DNA from: Streptomyces galbus
GTDB taxonomy: Bacteria; Actinomycetota; Actinomycetes; Streptomycetales; Streptomycetaceae
Length of the DNA: 64,000 nt
Direction of reading: 5' to 3'
Assembly (NCBI RefSeq): GCF_005280195.1
Contig: NZ_SZPR01000007.1
Coordinates: 148,028-212,027, forward strand
In this document: piece by piece, positions 34,510-43,340 of the stretch
Numbering within the stretch: the first letter of the stretch is position 1
How the letters are laid out: each line of letters starts with the position of its first letter
Made by a program: the position numbers and the translations under genes
Notes under the pieces: generated by a model
Seen by the model: the letters and a program-made list of their open reading frames with translations, nothing else
Database searches by the model: none
Told to the model about the DNA's origin: nothing

Positions 34510-34974
34510 TCAAGGCTCCTCCACCGCCGGCCGTACCTCCACCCGGGCCCCCGCCTCCAGTCCCCACCCCCTCATCGCCCCCGCCTCCGCCTCCAGCACG
34601 TGCCGGGCCCTGACGCGGGGCAGGCCCAGGCGGCCGGGGGGCATCGTGCGGACGGCGAGGACCCTCAAGTGGCGGTCCAGGTACGCCACGTCGATCGCGA
34701 GACGCATGCCGAACGTATGGATGCTGTTCGCCGGCGACAGCAACAGCGCCCCCGTCACCCCGTCCCGCCCCAGCAGCCCCCGGGTACGGGCCCGGTACGA
34801 CGTCGCGATCTCCAATGCCACCCTCACCGGGTCCCCAGCAGGGCTGCCACCGGCCGCACCGGTCGTACCGCCGCTTCCCTCGCCCGTCCCCCCGTGCACC
34901 ACCAGCCACCCCCGGCCGTCCCGCCATCGCACCCGCTTCCCCCGCCCCCGCCGACGTCCTCGTGCCACGCCCAT
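34510..34974 (-). CDS. DUF192-domain protein
   Basis: A 154-residue protein with a basic N-terminus and one DUF192 domain (about 50-150). The conserved core SIHTFGMRLAIDVAYLD is preceded by RARTRGLLGRDGV and followed by AVRTMPPGRL and HVLEAEAGAM. DUF192 proteins are small beta-barrels of unknown function, often surface-associated in other phyla and close to pilus genes in some actinomycetes. ATG 34974 is preferred to the upstream ATG because GGGAGGG lies 5-6 bp before it. It is separated from the type VII genes by 204 bp containing tandem repeats. Confidence 0.83.
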   Translation of the reverse strand: MGVARGRRRGRGKRVRWRDGRGWLVVHGGTGEGSGGTTGAAGGSPAGDPVRVALEIATSYRARTRGLLGRDGVTGALLLSPANSIHTFGMRLAIDVAYLDRHLRVLAVRTMPPGRLGLPRVRARHVLEAEAGAMRGWGLEAGARVEVRPAVEEP

Positions 34975-35036
34975 CCCGTCCCTCCCGCGACCCAAATGAG
35001 TTGTTGCTTCCCCAACTCCCGGATAGGAAGGGGACC

Positions 35037-35915
35037 ATGACCCGTATCGGCGCCATTCTCCGTCCGCAGCTCCCTCCCGAGCGGTTCCGGGCCGCCGCGC
35101 GTACCGCCGACGAGAGCGGGCTCGACGAGTTGTGGCTGTGGGAGGACTGCTTCCGGGAGGGCGGGATCTCCTCCGCCGCCGCCGTGCTCGCCTGGACCGA
35201 ACGGGTGCGGGTCGGGGTCGGGCTGCTGCCCGCGCCGTTGCGCAACGTCGCCCTCGCCGCGATGGAGGCGGCCACCCTGCACCGCATGTTCCCGGGCCGG
35301 GTCGTCGTCGGCGTCGGCCACGGGGTCCAGGACTGGATGGGGCAGGCCGGCGCCCGGGCCGGGTCGCCGCTCACCCTCCTGCGCGAACACACCGTCGCCC
35401 TGCGCGCCCTGCTGAACGGCGAACGGCTCACCGCCGAAGGCCGCTACGTCCGCCTCGACGACGTCGCCCTCGACTGGCCGCCCACCGGGCCGGTCGAGGT
35501 GCTCGTCGGCGCCGTCGGACCCCGTACCGTACGGCTCTCCGGCGAGGTCGGCGACGGCACCGTCCTCAACGAGGCCGCCTCGCCCGACGGGGTCCGCGAG
35601 GCCCGCCGGCTCATCGACGAGGGACGTGCGGCCGCCGGGCGCAGCGGCGCGCACCAGGTCGTCGTCTACCTCATGACCGCCACCGGGGCCGGTGCCGAGG
35701 CCCGTGTCCGGGCCGAACTCGCCTCCCTCGGGCTCGGTTCCGTCCCCGGTCTGGGCGCAGCCGGCGACGCGGCCGCGGTCGCCGAAACCGTCCAGCGGTA
35801 CGCCGACGCCGGCGCCGACACCGTCGTCCTCCTGCCCACCTCCGACGAACCCGACCCCGAGGGCTTCCTCCGGTTCGCCGGGAACGACGTCCGCTCCCTG
35901 GTGAAGACCTCATGA
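35037..35915 (+). CDS. LLM-class (luciferase-like) F420/FMN-dependent oxidoreductase
   Basis: A 292-residue TIM-barrel oxidoreductase of the bacterial luciferase-like superfamily, which in actinomycetes commonly uses reduced coenzyme F420. Landmarks are LDELWLWEDCF, RVRVGVGLLPAPLRNVALAA, RVVVGVGHGVQDWM (cofactor phosphate region) and PVEVLVGAVGPRTVRLSGEV. The N-terminus begins MTRIGAILRPQLPP after an AAGGGG RBS. The stop overlaps the methyltransferase start by 4 bp (ATGA), implying a two-gene operon. Substrate unknown. Confidence 0.87.
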   Translation: MTRIGAILRPQLPPERFRAAARTADESGLDELWLWEDCFREGGISSAAAVLAWTERVRVGVGLLPAPLRNVALAAMEAATLHRMFPGRVVVGVGHGVQDWMGQAGARAGSPLTLLREHTVALRALLNGERLTAEGRYVRLDDVALDWPPTGPVEVLVGAVGPRTVRLSGEVGDGTVLNEAASPDGVREARRLIDEGRAAAGRSGAHQVVVYLMTATGAGAEARVRAELASLGLGSVPGLGAAGDAAAVAETVQRYADAGADTVVLLPTSDEPDPEGFLRFAGNDVRSLVKTS

Positions 35916-36775
35916 CCCACAACCCCCACCCGGCCCCTGAGGGCCCCCACGCAACCCCCGCCCCCGACGGCCCCCACGGCGACCCCAGCCCCGGCCCTTC
36001 CCACCCCACCTACGCCTCCCTCCTCGCCGAAGGCGCCTCCGTACCCACCGAAGGCTGGGACTTCTCCTGGTTCGAGGGGCGGGCCACCGAGGCGCGGCCC
36101 TCCTGGGGGTACGCCGTCTCCCTGGCCGGCCGGCTCGCCCGTGCCCGGGCCGCCCTGGACCTCGACACCGGGGGAGGGGAGGTCCTGGACTTCGCCCTCG
36201 CACGGGCCGTACGGCGCCCCGTGCTCACCGTGGCGGCCGAGGGCTGGCCCCCGAACGTGGCGAAGGCCACCGCCCTGCTGCGCCCGCGCGGTGTCGCCGT
36301 GGTAGCCGTCGCCGAGGACCGGCCGCTGCCGTTCGCGGACGGCGCGTTCGACCTCGTCTCCAGCCGGCACCCCGTACGGCCCCGCTGGACGGAGATCGCC
36401 CGCGTCCTCGGACCCGGCGGCACCTACTTCGCCCAGCACGTCGGGCCGCGCAGTGTGTTCGAGCTGGTCGAGTACTTCCTCGGCCCCCAGCCGGAGGCGG
36501 TGCGCGGTGTCCGGCACCCCGACCGGGAGCGCGCCGACGCGGAGGCGGCCGGGCTGGAGGTCGTCGACCTGCGCGCGGAGCGCCTGCGCATGGAGTTCCA
36601 CGACATCGCCGCGGTCGTGCACTTCCTGCGCAAGGTCGTGTGGATGGTGCCCGGCTTCACCGTGGAGGCGTACGAGCCGCGGCTGCGCGCGCTGCACGAA
36701 CACCTCGTGTCCGAGGGGCCCTTCGTGGCGCACAGCACCCGCCACCTCGTCGAGGCCCGGAAGCCCGCGCCGTAG
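35912..36775 (+). CDS. Class I SAM-dependent methyltransferase
   Basis: A 287-residue protein. A Pro/His/Gly-rich N-terminal tail (1-40) is followed by a Rossmann-type methyltransferase domain. Motif I is modified to LDLDTGGGEVLDF; motif II has VLTVAAEGWPPNVA; DRPLPFADGAFDLVSSRHPV is the post-II strand; VLGPGGTYFAQHVG is motif III. The C-terminal helix-rich part (FLRKVVWMVPGF) resembles many Streptomyces enzymes annotated only as methyltransferases. It overlaps the upstream oxidoreductase gene by 4 bp. The acceptor is not predictable. Confidence 0.85.
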   Translation: MTHNPHPAPEGPHATPAPDGPHGDPSPGPSHPTYASLLAEGASVPTEGWDFSWFEGRATEARPSWGYAVSLAGRLARARAALDLDTGGGEVLDFALARAVRRPVLTVAAEGWPPNVAKATALLRPRGVAVVAVAEDRPLPFADGAFDLVSSRHPVRPRWTEIARVLGPGGTYFAQHVGPRSVFELVEYFLGPQPEAVRGVRHPDRERADAEAAGLEVVDLRAERLRMEFHDIAAVVHFLRKVVWMVPGFTVEAYEPRLRALHEHLVSEGPFVAHSTRHLVEARKPAP

Positions 36776-37239
36776 GCCGGCCGGAACGCACCTGCGGAAT
36801 ACGGCAAGTCGGCGCAAGACGGGTCATAGTCCTCCACGATCTCCACACGGTTTCCACATCGTTATCAGTAACCCCTCGCGTCACATGTCAGGCTCACGTA
36901 AGTTCGGACCAAGGCAATTCGCGTACGCAAAGCTGCGCGTGCGTCACCGCGCAGTGGAGGGGGCTGCGCGGTGGCGCGCCCGTCACAGCTCCCGTCGCAT
37001 CGCCTGTCGCAACCTCCCGCCGCCTCCTGCCGCGTCTTCCGTCAAGCGGGCGTTCGCGGCCGGGGTCGCCCGTCGGGGGGACGGCCAGGAGGCGGCCGGC
37101 GTGTCCGTCGAAAATCGCCCTCTTGCACCCGATTGCCCTGGGATTCCGCCCTTTTTCGGCCACCGAAACCCCCTGAATGCCCCCTTCCGCGGGCCTCTCC
37201 GCGTCGCCGTTCGACTGCGGAGAGTAGTTGTGGGGCGCC
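36776..37239. other. Non-coding stretch upstream of the 6C RNA
   Basis: These 464 bases contain no frame with Streptomyces-like codon bias on either strand. Base composition is lower in GC near 36830-36930 (TTATCAGTAACC and similar), consistent with promoter or regulatory DNA for the 6C RNA and downstream genes. I could not fix a -35/-10 pair. Confidence 0.5.
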
Positions 37240-37328
37240 GATGCACGCAGCATCACTTACGAAGGGTTATGGTGGAAACCCCCCCTCGGGCCGGTCCGTC
37301 TCCCCCCCACGGACCGGCCCGTTTTTTT
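37240..37328 (+). ncRNA. 6C RNA (actinobacterial small RNA with C-rich loops)
   Basis: The segment contains a small stem GATGC/GCATC (37240-37254), a CACTTACGAAGGGTTATGG core, a GGGTT/AACCC stem leading into a seven-C run (37279-37285), and a 13-bp perfect stem (37287-37299 with 37309-37321). The loop of that stem is CTCCCCCCC, and T7 follows. Two runs of at least six C at hairpins are the definition of the 6C RNA family, known across actinobacteria as an abundant small RNA. The 3' end is an intrinsic terminator, rare in this genome. Exact 5' end uncertain. Confidence 0.82.
37287..37328 (+). terminator. Intrinsic terminator of the 6C RNA
   Basis: The stem is 13 bp (CGGGCCGGTCCGT and its complement), the 9-nt loop is C-rich, and seven T follow (37322-37328). 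It is the only hairpin in the window with a full T-tract. Confidence 0.92.
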
Positions 37329-37492
37329 GTCCGCCCAGGCGGTACCCGTGTGTCCGGGGGCAGCGGCTCCCGTTCCCGCACCACCGGCTTTCCGCTGGCC
37401 AGGCCCTTCGGCCCGGTCCCCGCCCCCGCCGCCCGGCAGAGGTAGGCTGCGGCCCGCGGGGAACCACTTCCGCACGGAGGGGCAGACAACAC

Positions 37493-38266
37493 GTGAACCT
37501 GCGCGACAAGCTGCGCGGCCTGCTGGTCAGGCTCTACGCACGCCGGGTGGAAGGCCACCTGGACCACGCTCAGGTGCCCCAGCACATCGGCGTCATCATG
37601 GACGGCAACCGCCGCTGGGCGAAGGCCTCCGGGTCCAGCACGATGCACGGCCACCGGGCCGGGGCCGAGAAGATCGAGGAGTTCCTCGGCTGGTGCTCCG
37701 AGACGGACGTCGAGGTCGTCACCCTCTGGCTGCTCTCCACGGACAACTTCGACCGGCCCCGGGACGAGCTCGTCCCCCTCCTCGGCATCATCGAGGACGT
37801 CGTGCGCACCCTCGCCGCCGACGGGCGCTGGCGCGTGCACCACGTCGGCACGCCGGACCTGCTGCCCGCCGGCATGCAGCGCACGCTGAAGGAGGCCGAG
37901 GAGGCCACCGCGGACGTCGACGGGATACTGGTCAACGTCGCCATCGGCTACGGCGGCCGCCAGGAGATCGCCGACGCGGTGCGCTCGATGCTGCTGGACG
38001 CGGCCGAGCGGGGGACGCCGATCGAGAAGCTCGCCGAGTCCGTCGACATCGACATGATCGGCCGCCACCTCTACACCGGCGACCAGCCCGACCCCGACCT
38101 GGTGATCCGCACCAGCGGCGAGCAGCGGCTGTCCGGCTTCATGCTGTGGCAGACCGCGCACTCCGAGTACTACTTCTGCGAGGTCTACTGGCCGGCCTTC
38201 CGCAAGGTCGACTTCCTGCGCGCCCTGCGTGACTACGCGGCCCGCCACCGCCGCTTCGGCGGCTGA
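37493..38266 (+). CDS. uppS: Undecaprenyl/polyprenyl diphosphate synthase (cis-prenyltransferase)
   Basis: A 257-residue cytoplasmic/membrane-peripheral enzyme adding isopentenyl units in cis to a prenyl diphosphate to give the lipid carrier for cell-wall synthesis. HIGVIMDGNRRWA contains catalytic Asp37. GHRAGAEKI, TLWLLSTDNFDRP, NVAIGYGGRQEI and the C-terminal PDLVIRTSGEQRLSGFMLWQ are all family blocks, and length is normal. The start is a GTG. It sits 165 bp downstream of the 6C terminator, with a TAGGCT sequence at about 37443 as a plausible -10. The genome may have a second cis-prenyltransferase, so the exact product length is uncertain. Confidence 0.92.
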   Translation: MNLRDKLRGLLVRLYARRVEGHLDHAQVPQHIGVIMDGNRRWAKASGSSTMHGHRAGAEKIEEFLGWCSETDVEVVTLWLLSTDNFDRPRDELVPLLGIIEDVVRTLAADGRWRVHHVGTPDLLPAGMQRTLKEAEEATADVDGILVNVAIGYGGRQEIADAVRSMLLDAAERGTPIEKLAESVDIDMIGRHLYTGDQPDPDLVIRTSGEQRLSGFMLWQTAHSEYYFCEVYWPAFRKVDFLRALRDYAARHRRFGG

Positions 38267-38729
38267 CGGCCCCCGGGGGGCGCGGGCGGCGCGGAGCCGC
38301 CCCCGGCAGGCCCCCGCGGTCCCCGAGCCCTTCGCAGCCCCGTTCGCACGCGCCATCCCACCCCTCACCGCCCCGGCGCCTGCCCGGTTCCCGGGAGCCC
38401 CGTCCGCCCCTCGCACCGGACCCGTAACGAGGAGTTCACCGGTGCGCCGCCCGGGGCCGTTGCATGGCGGCGCTCGTTCGAGGGAATAAGCCAGACAGGT
38501 CGACACCCGAACCACGGGTGTCGGATCTCAGCGGACGGCTCCGAGCTGTCCGCCCGGGAGGCCCTTTGCACCAGCCCCACCGTGCGGTCACGGCACGGAA
38601 GCAGCCGCGGAGGGCCGGTTCTCGGCCCGCCGTGTGCGAGGGCCGCCGACCGGCCTGGATGCCCCCACCCTCCCGGCCCGGCTTCCACTTCGTCGCTCCC
38701 CGACCTCATCCGAGGGGGTACGTCCTTCC
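38267..38729 (+). other. Untranslated leader region between uppS and the PhoH gene
   Basis: This 463-bp stretch has no convincing gene. Just after uppS a GGGCGGC/GCCGCCC hairpin (38284-38302) could terminate transcription. Further on, two strong consecutive hairpins (38501-38523 and 38531-38553) lie about 180-230 bp upstream of the PhoH gene and may be part of its 5' leader. Confidence 0.55.
38501..38553 (+). promoter_or_regulatory. Tandem hairpins in the PhoH-gene leader
   Basis: Hairpin 1 is CGACACCCG-AACCA-CGGGTGTCG (38501-38523), with a perfect 9-bp stem. Hairpin 2 is GCGGACGGCT-CCG-AGCTGTCCGC (38531-38553), a 10-bp stem with one G-T pair. They are 7 bp apart. No T-tract follows, so structured leader or protein site is as likely as terminator. 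Confidence 0.5.
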
Positions 38730-40055
38730 GTGGTGACCAGCACAAAGCGCCACAAGCCAGACCGGCGCACCTACGTTCTCGACACCAGCGTCCTGCTGGC
38801 CGACCCGCACGCCCTCACCCGCTTCGACGAGCACGAGGTCGTGCTGCCCATCGTCGTGGTGACGGAGCTGGAGGCCAAGCGGCACCATCCCGAACTCGGT
38901 TACTTCGCCCGGCAGGCCCTGCGCCTGCTCGACGACTACCGGGTCAAGTACGGCCGTCTCGACGCCCCCATCCCCATCGGGGAGCTGGGCGGGACCGTGC
39001 GTGTCGAGCTCAACCACTCGGACCCCAGCGTGCTGCCCAGTGGCTACCGCCTGGGGGACAACGACTCCCGCATCCTCGCGGTCGCCCGCAACCTGCAGGC
39101 GGAGGGGTTCGACGTCACCGTCGTGTCGAAGGACCTGCCGCTCAGGATCAAGGCGTCCTCCGTCGGCCTGCTGGCCGAGGAGTACCGCGCCGAGCTCGCC
39201 ATCACGGAGAACTCCGGCTGGACCGGCATGTCCGAGCTGACGCTGCCCGGCGAGCAGGTGGACGTCCTGTTCGAGGAGGGGCACGTCTACGTCCCGGAGG
39301 CCGCCGAACTCCCCGTGCACACCGGTCTGACCATCCAGTCGGAGCGGGGCAAGGCGCTCGGCCGCGTGACTCCCGAGGGCAACGTCCGGCTGGTGCGCGG
39401 CGACCGCGAGGCGTTCGGCATCAAGGGCCGCAGCGCCGAGCAGCGCATCGCGCTCGACCTGCTGCTGGACCCGGACGTGGGGATCGTGTCGATGGGCGGC
39501 CGGGCCGGCACCGGCAAGTCGGCTCTCGCGCTGTGCGCCGGTCTGGAGGCGGTGCTGGAGCGCCGTCAGCACCAGAAGGTGATGGTCTTCCGTCCGCTGT
39601 ACGCGGTGGGCGGGCAGGAGCTCGGCTACCTGCCCGGCACCGAGGCGGAGAAGATGAGCCCCTGGGCGCAGGCGGTCTTCGACACGCTGTCCGCGGTCAC
39701 CAACCGCGAGGTCATCGAGGAGGTCACCGCCCGCGGCATGCTGGAGGTGCTGCCGCTGACCCACATCCGCGGCCGTTCCCTGCACGACGCCTTCGTGATC
39801 GTCGACGAGGCGCAGTCGCTCGAACGGAACGTGCTGCTGACCGTTCTGTCCCGGATCGGCGCCAATTCGCGGGTCGTTCTGACCCATGACGTGGCGCAAC
39901 GGGACAACCTGCGGGTGGGCCGTTACGACGGCGTGGTCGCCGTGGTGGAGAAGCTGAAGGGACATCCGCTCTTCGCCCACGTCACCCTGAACCGGTCCGA
40001 GAGGTCCCAGATCGCCGCGCTCGTGACAGAGATGCTCGAAGACGTGAACATCTGA
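38730..40055 (+). CDS. PIN-domain/PhoH-family ATPase (PhoH2-type)
   Basis: A 441-residue fusion of an N-terminal PIN ribonuclease domain (about 12-150; acidic residues Asp18, Glu47, Asp110 and Asp112 in TYVLDTS, TELEAK and LGDNDSRIL) with a C-terminal PhoH ATPase domain. Walker A is GGRAGTGKS (256-264), Walker B is [12 protein letters not shown], and [11 protein letters not shown] follows. In mycobacteria PhoH2 is an RNA helicase/RNase. Start: GTG 38730, or the adjacent GTG 38733. The upstream leader contains strong hairpins. It probably acts in RNA processing; no antitoxin gene precedes it here. Confidence 0.9.
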   Translation: MVTSTKRHKPDRRTYVLDTSVLLADPHALTRFDEHEVVLPIVVVTELEAKRHHPELGYFARQALRLLDDYRVKYGRLDAPIPIGELGGTVRVELNHSDPSVLPSGYRLGDNDSRILAVARNLQAEGFDVTVVSKDLPLRIKASSVGLLAEEYRAELAITENSGWTGMSELTLPGEQVDVLFEEGHVYVPEAAELPVHTGLTIQSERGKALGRVTPEGNVRLVRGDREAFGIKGRSAEQRIALDLLLDPDVGIVSMGGRAGTGKSALALCAGLEAVLERRQHQKVMVFRPLYAVGGQELGYLPGTEAEKMSPWAQAVFDTLSAVTNREVIEEVTARGMLEVLPLTHIRGRSLHDAFVIVDEAQSLERNVLLTVLSRIGANSRVVLTHDVAQRDNLRVGRYDGVVAVVEKLKGHPLFAHVTLNRSERSQIAALVTEMLEDVNI

Positions 40056-40476
40056 GGTATTCGGGAGGAACCCGGCAACTGCCGGTCCCCGACGGTGTGT
40101 TGGCGCCGTCCCGCAAAGGTCGAGAGCCTAGCGGGGCGGCGCCTTCGCATGCGGGCGTTCGGTGAAATCCCCGGAGTCAAACGGGATGTGAGCTTTCACA
40201 CGCAACTCGGAATTGCCTTGCGGCGTCGGGGTACGGCAGAGTCTCACTCCTGTCAGGCCCCGCATACGACACAGCTGTACCCCCAGCGGCGCAGCGCCCC
40301 GTAAGCACCTCCAATTGCATAGCGACGTCGTATGCCGCCCGCGCACCACACGGCGCTCCCCCGGGGAGCTGCCCACCGGGCCCGTGCCTCCGTGACCCGC
40401 AGTTGGGAGGCCAGTGTCAGGGGCACGATTGCGTCCGCGAGGGTCACCGAAGCGGGCGATGCTGGAAGGAAACCGT
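40056..40476 (+). other. Long 5' leader of the SLT transglycosylase gene
   Basis: These 421 bases lack a credible gene. They hold a CCGGC-AACT-GCCGG hairpin just after the PhoH stop (40072-40085) and a near-palindrome GCATA-G-CGACGTCG-TATGC (40317-40335) about 140 bp before the start codon. The length recalls the regulated leaders of Streptomyces cell-wall hydrolase genes, but I could not match the c-di-AMP riboswitch core. Confidence 0.45.
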
Positions 40477-41151
40477 GTGAGCCGGATCTCGGTCCGGGGA
40501 TTCGCAGTGGCCTCGGCCACGGCGGTCACCGCTGTCGGTAGCGTCGTCGGCGTTGCCTCGGGCAGCACCGCGCAGCCCAACGACGCGGAGGCGACGGCGA
40601 GCGACGTCACGCTGCTCGCGGACATCCCCGCGGGCCAGCAGGCCCAGGTGCAGACCGCGTCCCTGACGCAGCAGGCCACCTTCCAGGCCATCGCTGCCGA
40701 CGAGACCGCCAAGAAGGACGCCGAGGAAGCGGCCCGCAAGGCCGCGGCCGAGACCGCCGTCGCGAAGAAGGAAGCCGCCGAGAAGGCCGCCAAGGAGCGC
40801 GCGGAGGCGAAGGTCAAGGCCAGCCGCAGCGCGGGTGACTTCCCGGTCTTGAGCTCCTACTCGGTCTCCCAGATCCAGGCCATGGCGCGCCAGATGGTCC
40901 CCAGCGGCCAGTTCCAGTGCTTCAGCAACATCGTCGACCACGAGTCGAGCTGGAACTACCGCGCGGTCAACGCCTCCTCCGGCGCGTACGGCCTCTTCCA
41001 GGCCCTGCCCGGCTCCAAGATGTCCTCGGTCGGCGCCGACTGGCAGACCAACCCGGCCACCCAGATCAAGTGGGGCCTGAACTACATGGACAGCCGCTAC
41101 GGCAGCCCGTGCGACGCCTGGAACTTCTGGCAGGCCAACCACTGGTACTAG
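40477..41151 (+). CDS. Secreted lytic transglycosylase (SLT domain)
   Basis: A 224-residue exported cell-wall hydrolase cutting glycan strands of peptidoglycan. There is a signal peptide (about 1-31, GFAVASATAVTAVGSVVG), an Ala/Lys/Glu-rich coiled coil (about 75-117, repeated KKEAAEKAAKE-type units), and a C-terminal SLT domain. The catalytic Glu156 is in DHESSWNYRAVN, followed by SGAYGLFQALPGSKM and the final WNFWQANHWY. GTG 40477 is selected because AAGGA (40466-40470) lies 6 bp before it. An open frame continues upstream to 40414 but lacks signal-peptide character. A strong terminator follows. Confidence 0.9.
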   Translation: MSRISVRGFAVASATAVTAVGSVVGVASGSTAQPNDAEATASDVTLLADIPAGQQAQVQTASLTQQATFQAIAADETAKKDAEEAARKAAAETAVAKKEAAEKAAKERAEAKVKASRSAGDFPVLSSYSVSQIQAMARQMVPSGQFQCFSNIVDHESSWNYRAVNASSGAYGLFQALPGSKMSSVGADWQTNPATQIKWGLNYMDSRYGSPCDAWNFWQANHWY

Positions 41152-41206
41152 GCCCGCCGGCCCCGGCCCGCCGATCGTCCGATCCGGTGGTCCGCCTCCC
41201 GACCTC

Positions 41207-41243
41207 CGACAGCCCCTCCCCGTCCTAGGGGGAGGGGCTGTCG
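41207..41243 (+). terminator. Terminator after the SLT gene
   Basis: A perfect 15-bp stem (CGACAGCCCCTCCCC at 41207-41221 paired with 41229-41243) and a 7-nt loop GTCCTAG. It lies 55 bp after the SLT stop and 80 bp before the AI-2E-type gene. Confidence 0.85.
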
Positions 41244-41323
41244 CCCTGTACGGTCGTACACCGGAACGACTCCTGGGGGGAGTGGTGGACTGGACCCGGG
41301 GACTCGGGGGAAGAGGACGGATC

Positions 41324-42763
41324 ATGTCACGAGTACCAGGGTGGCTCGGCCGCCTGGGAGCGGGTCTGAGCGAAATGGGTGAGCGGCTCGACGAGCGCCG
41401 CGCCGAGGTCCGCCGCGAGAGCGGGGACGGGCCCGAGCCCGACGCGGCGCCCCCGGCGGCCGCCCGCAGGTCCGCCGCGCCCGCGCCGCCCGCGATGCGC
41501 CCCGACCCGGCGCAGGCCGTGCCGTGGGGCGTACGGGTCGCCGCCGAGGCCGGCTGGCGGCTGCTGGTGCTCGCCGGCACCGTCTGGATCCTCATGCGCG
41601 TCATCAGCGCCGTCCAACTGGTCGTGCTGGCCTTCGTGGTGGCACTGCTGCTGACCGCGCTCCTGGAGCCGACCGTGGCCCGGCTGCGGCGCAAGGGCGT
41701 GCCCCGGGGCCTGGCGACCGCGCTCACCGCGATCCTCGGCTTCGTGGTCATCGGGCTGATGGGCTGGTTCGTGACCTGGCAGGTCATGGAGAACATCGAC
41801 AACCTCTCCGACCAGGTCCAGGACGGCATCGACGACCTGCGCCGCTGGCTGCTCAACAGCCCGTTCCACGTCACCGACAAGCAGATCAACGGCATCGCCA
41901 AGAACCTGCGCGACGCGATCGGCGCCAACACCGACGAGATAACGTCGGCCGGCCTGGAGGGCGTCACCGTCGTCGTCGAGGCCCTGACCGGCATACTGCT
42001 GGCCTTCTTCTCGACGCTCTTCCTGCTCTACGACGGCAAGCGCATCTGGGAGTGGACGCTCAAGCTCGTCCCGGCCGCGGCCCGTCCGGGCGTCGCCGGC
42101 GCCGGCCCGCGGGCCTGGACCACCCTCACCGCCTATGTGCGGGGCACGGTCCTGGTCGCCCTGATCGACGCCGTCTTCATCGGGATCGGCATCTACTTCC
42201 TCGACGTGCCGATGGCCGTGCCGCTCGCGGTGTTCATCTTCCTGTTCTCCTTCATACCGCTCGTCGGCGCGGTCGCCTCCGGCGCGCTCGCGGTGGTCGT
42301 GGCGCTGGTGACGCAGGGCGTGTTCACCGCGGTGATGACCCTGGTGGTCGTGCTGGCGGTCCAGCAGATCGAGGGGCACATCCTGCAGCCGTTCATCCTC
42401 GGCCGCGCGGTGCGCGTCCATCCGCTGGCGGTGGTGCTCACGGTGGCCGCGGGCGGCATGATCGCGGGCATCGGCGGCGCCGTGGTGGCCGTACCGCTGG
42501 TGGCGGTGACCAACACGGTCGTCAGCTACCTGCACGCCTACGCGCGCGGCGAGGTGGACGAGGCGCAGGCCGAGGTCCCCGTGGCGGCCGGCGGGCAGGG
42601 CGCGCTGCCCGGCGCCGGGCAGGAGCCCCCGGTGCCGCACCAGCCCGCCGAGCCGGTCGTCCCGGTCGACGAGGTGCCCGGCAGCACCGCGGCCGGGGAC
42701 GGCGGCGGGGCAGTGGACGTGAAGGACCTCCCGGACGCGAAGGACCCCGCCCACGAGGCGTGA
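41324..42763 (+). CDS. AI-2E-family membrane permease (TqsA/YdiK type)
   Basis: A 479-residue membrane protein. An Arg/Pro/Ala-rich cytoplasmic N-terminus (1-80) is followed by eight hydrophobic helices (roughly 82-410) with the family organisation and the QQIEGHILQPFILGRAV signature. A C-terminal Glu/Pro/Val-rich tail (~70 residues) follows. The family is named after an E. coli protein affecting autoinducer-2 export, but members also include Na+/H+ antiporters, and no AI-2 synthase is seen here. ATG 41324 is chosen, with GAGGA upstream; a GTG 14 codons earlier is possible. Function uncertain. Confidence 0.85.
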   Translation: MSRVPGWLGRLGAGLSEMGERLDERRAEVRRESGDGPEPDAAPPAAARRSAAPAPPAMRPDPAQAVPWGVRVAAEAGWRLLVLAGTVWILMRVISAVQLVVLAFVVALLLTALLEPTVARLRRKGVPRGLATALTAILGFVVIGLMGWFVTWQVMENIDNLSDQVQDGIDDLRRWLLNSPFHVTDKQINGIAKNLRDAIGANTDEITSAGLEGVTVVVEALTGILLAFFSTLFLLYDGKRIWEWTLKLVPAAARPGVAGAGPRAWTTLTAYVRGTVLVALIDAVFIGIGIYFLDVPMAVPLAVFIFLFSFIPLVGAVASGALAVVVALVTQGVFTAVMTLVVVLAVQQIEGHILQPFILGRAVRVHPLAVVLTVAAGGMIAGIGGAVVAVPLVAVTNTVVSYLHAYARGEVDEAQAEVPVAAGGQGALPGAGQEPPVPHQPAEPVVPVDEVPGSTAAGDGGGAVDVKDLPDAKDPAHEA

Positions 42764-42797
42764 GCGGGGTCCCGGGGGGGCCTCGGCGGACCGGCGT

Positions 42798-43337
42798 CTA
42801 CTCGACGTCGGCCAGGACGGCCTCCGCCTCCAGCGTGACGGCGACGGCCTGCACCACGGAGGCGATCTTGAACGCTTCCTGGATCACCTCGCGCTCCAGG
42901 CCGGCCTTGCGCAGCACCTGCTCGTGCGAGTCGAGGCACATCCCGCAGCCGTTGATCGCGGACACGGCGAACGACCACAGCTCGAAGTCGACCTTGTCGA
43001 CGCCCGGGTTGCCGATGACGTTCATCCGCAGGCCGGCCCGCAGGGTGCCGTACTCGTGGTCCGACAGCAGGTGCCGGGTGCGGTAGAAGACGTTGTTCAT
43101 CGACATGACGGCGGCGGCGGCCTTGGCGGCCGTGTACGCCTCCGGCGAGAGGGCGGCCTTCGCCTCCGGCGCCAGCTCACGCAGGACGACGGCGGAGCGC
43201 GCGGCGATCGCGGTCGCCAGCACCGTGCCCCACAACTGCTGCGCGGGCAGGTCGGAGTTGCCGATGACCGAGCCCAGGTTGAGCTTGAGGTCCTTGGCGT
43301 GGTCCGGGACCCGGGCCTTCAGGGAGTCGAGGGACAT
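42798..43337 (-). CDS. ahpD: Alkyl hydroperoxide reductase subunit AhpD
   Basis: A 179-residue carboxymuconolactone-decarboxylase-fold protein that reduces AhpC through its CXXC. The active site is complete: Glu119, Cys131, Cys134 and His138 (in [12 protein letters not shown]). Length equals that of mycobacterial AhpD. It begins 3 bp downstream of the ahpC stop, so the two form an operon. OxyR diverges upstream, implying peroxide induction through the 43990-44026 site. In mycobacteria AhpD links AhpC to lipoamide-dependent reduction. Confidence 0.95.
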   Translation of the reverse strand: MSLDSLKARVPDHAKDLKLNLGSVIGNSDLPAQQLWGTVLATAIAARSAVVLRELAPEAKAALSPEAYTAAKAAAAVMSMNNVFYRTRHLLSDHEYGTLRAGLRMNVIGNPGVDKVDFELWSFAVSAINGCGMCLDSHEQVLRKAGLEREVIQEAFKIASVVQAVAVTLEAEAVLADVE

Positions 43338-43340
43338 GCC

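Noticed and set aside
37241..38266. Leader peptide starting ATGCACGCAGCATC inside the 6C RNA and fused to uppS
   Set aside because: The frame passes through a T7 terminator and C-rich loops; fits structured RNA rather than protein.
40056..40476. c-di-AMP (ydaO-type) riboswitch upstream of the SLT gene
   Set aside because: The conserved core segments of the riboswitch could not be recognised by eye; left as an unexplained leader.
41324..42763. Quorum-sensing autoinducer-2 exporter
   Set aside because: Family name only; no LuxS or other AI-2 gene in the window, and members have diverse functions.
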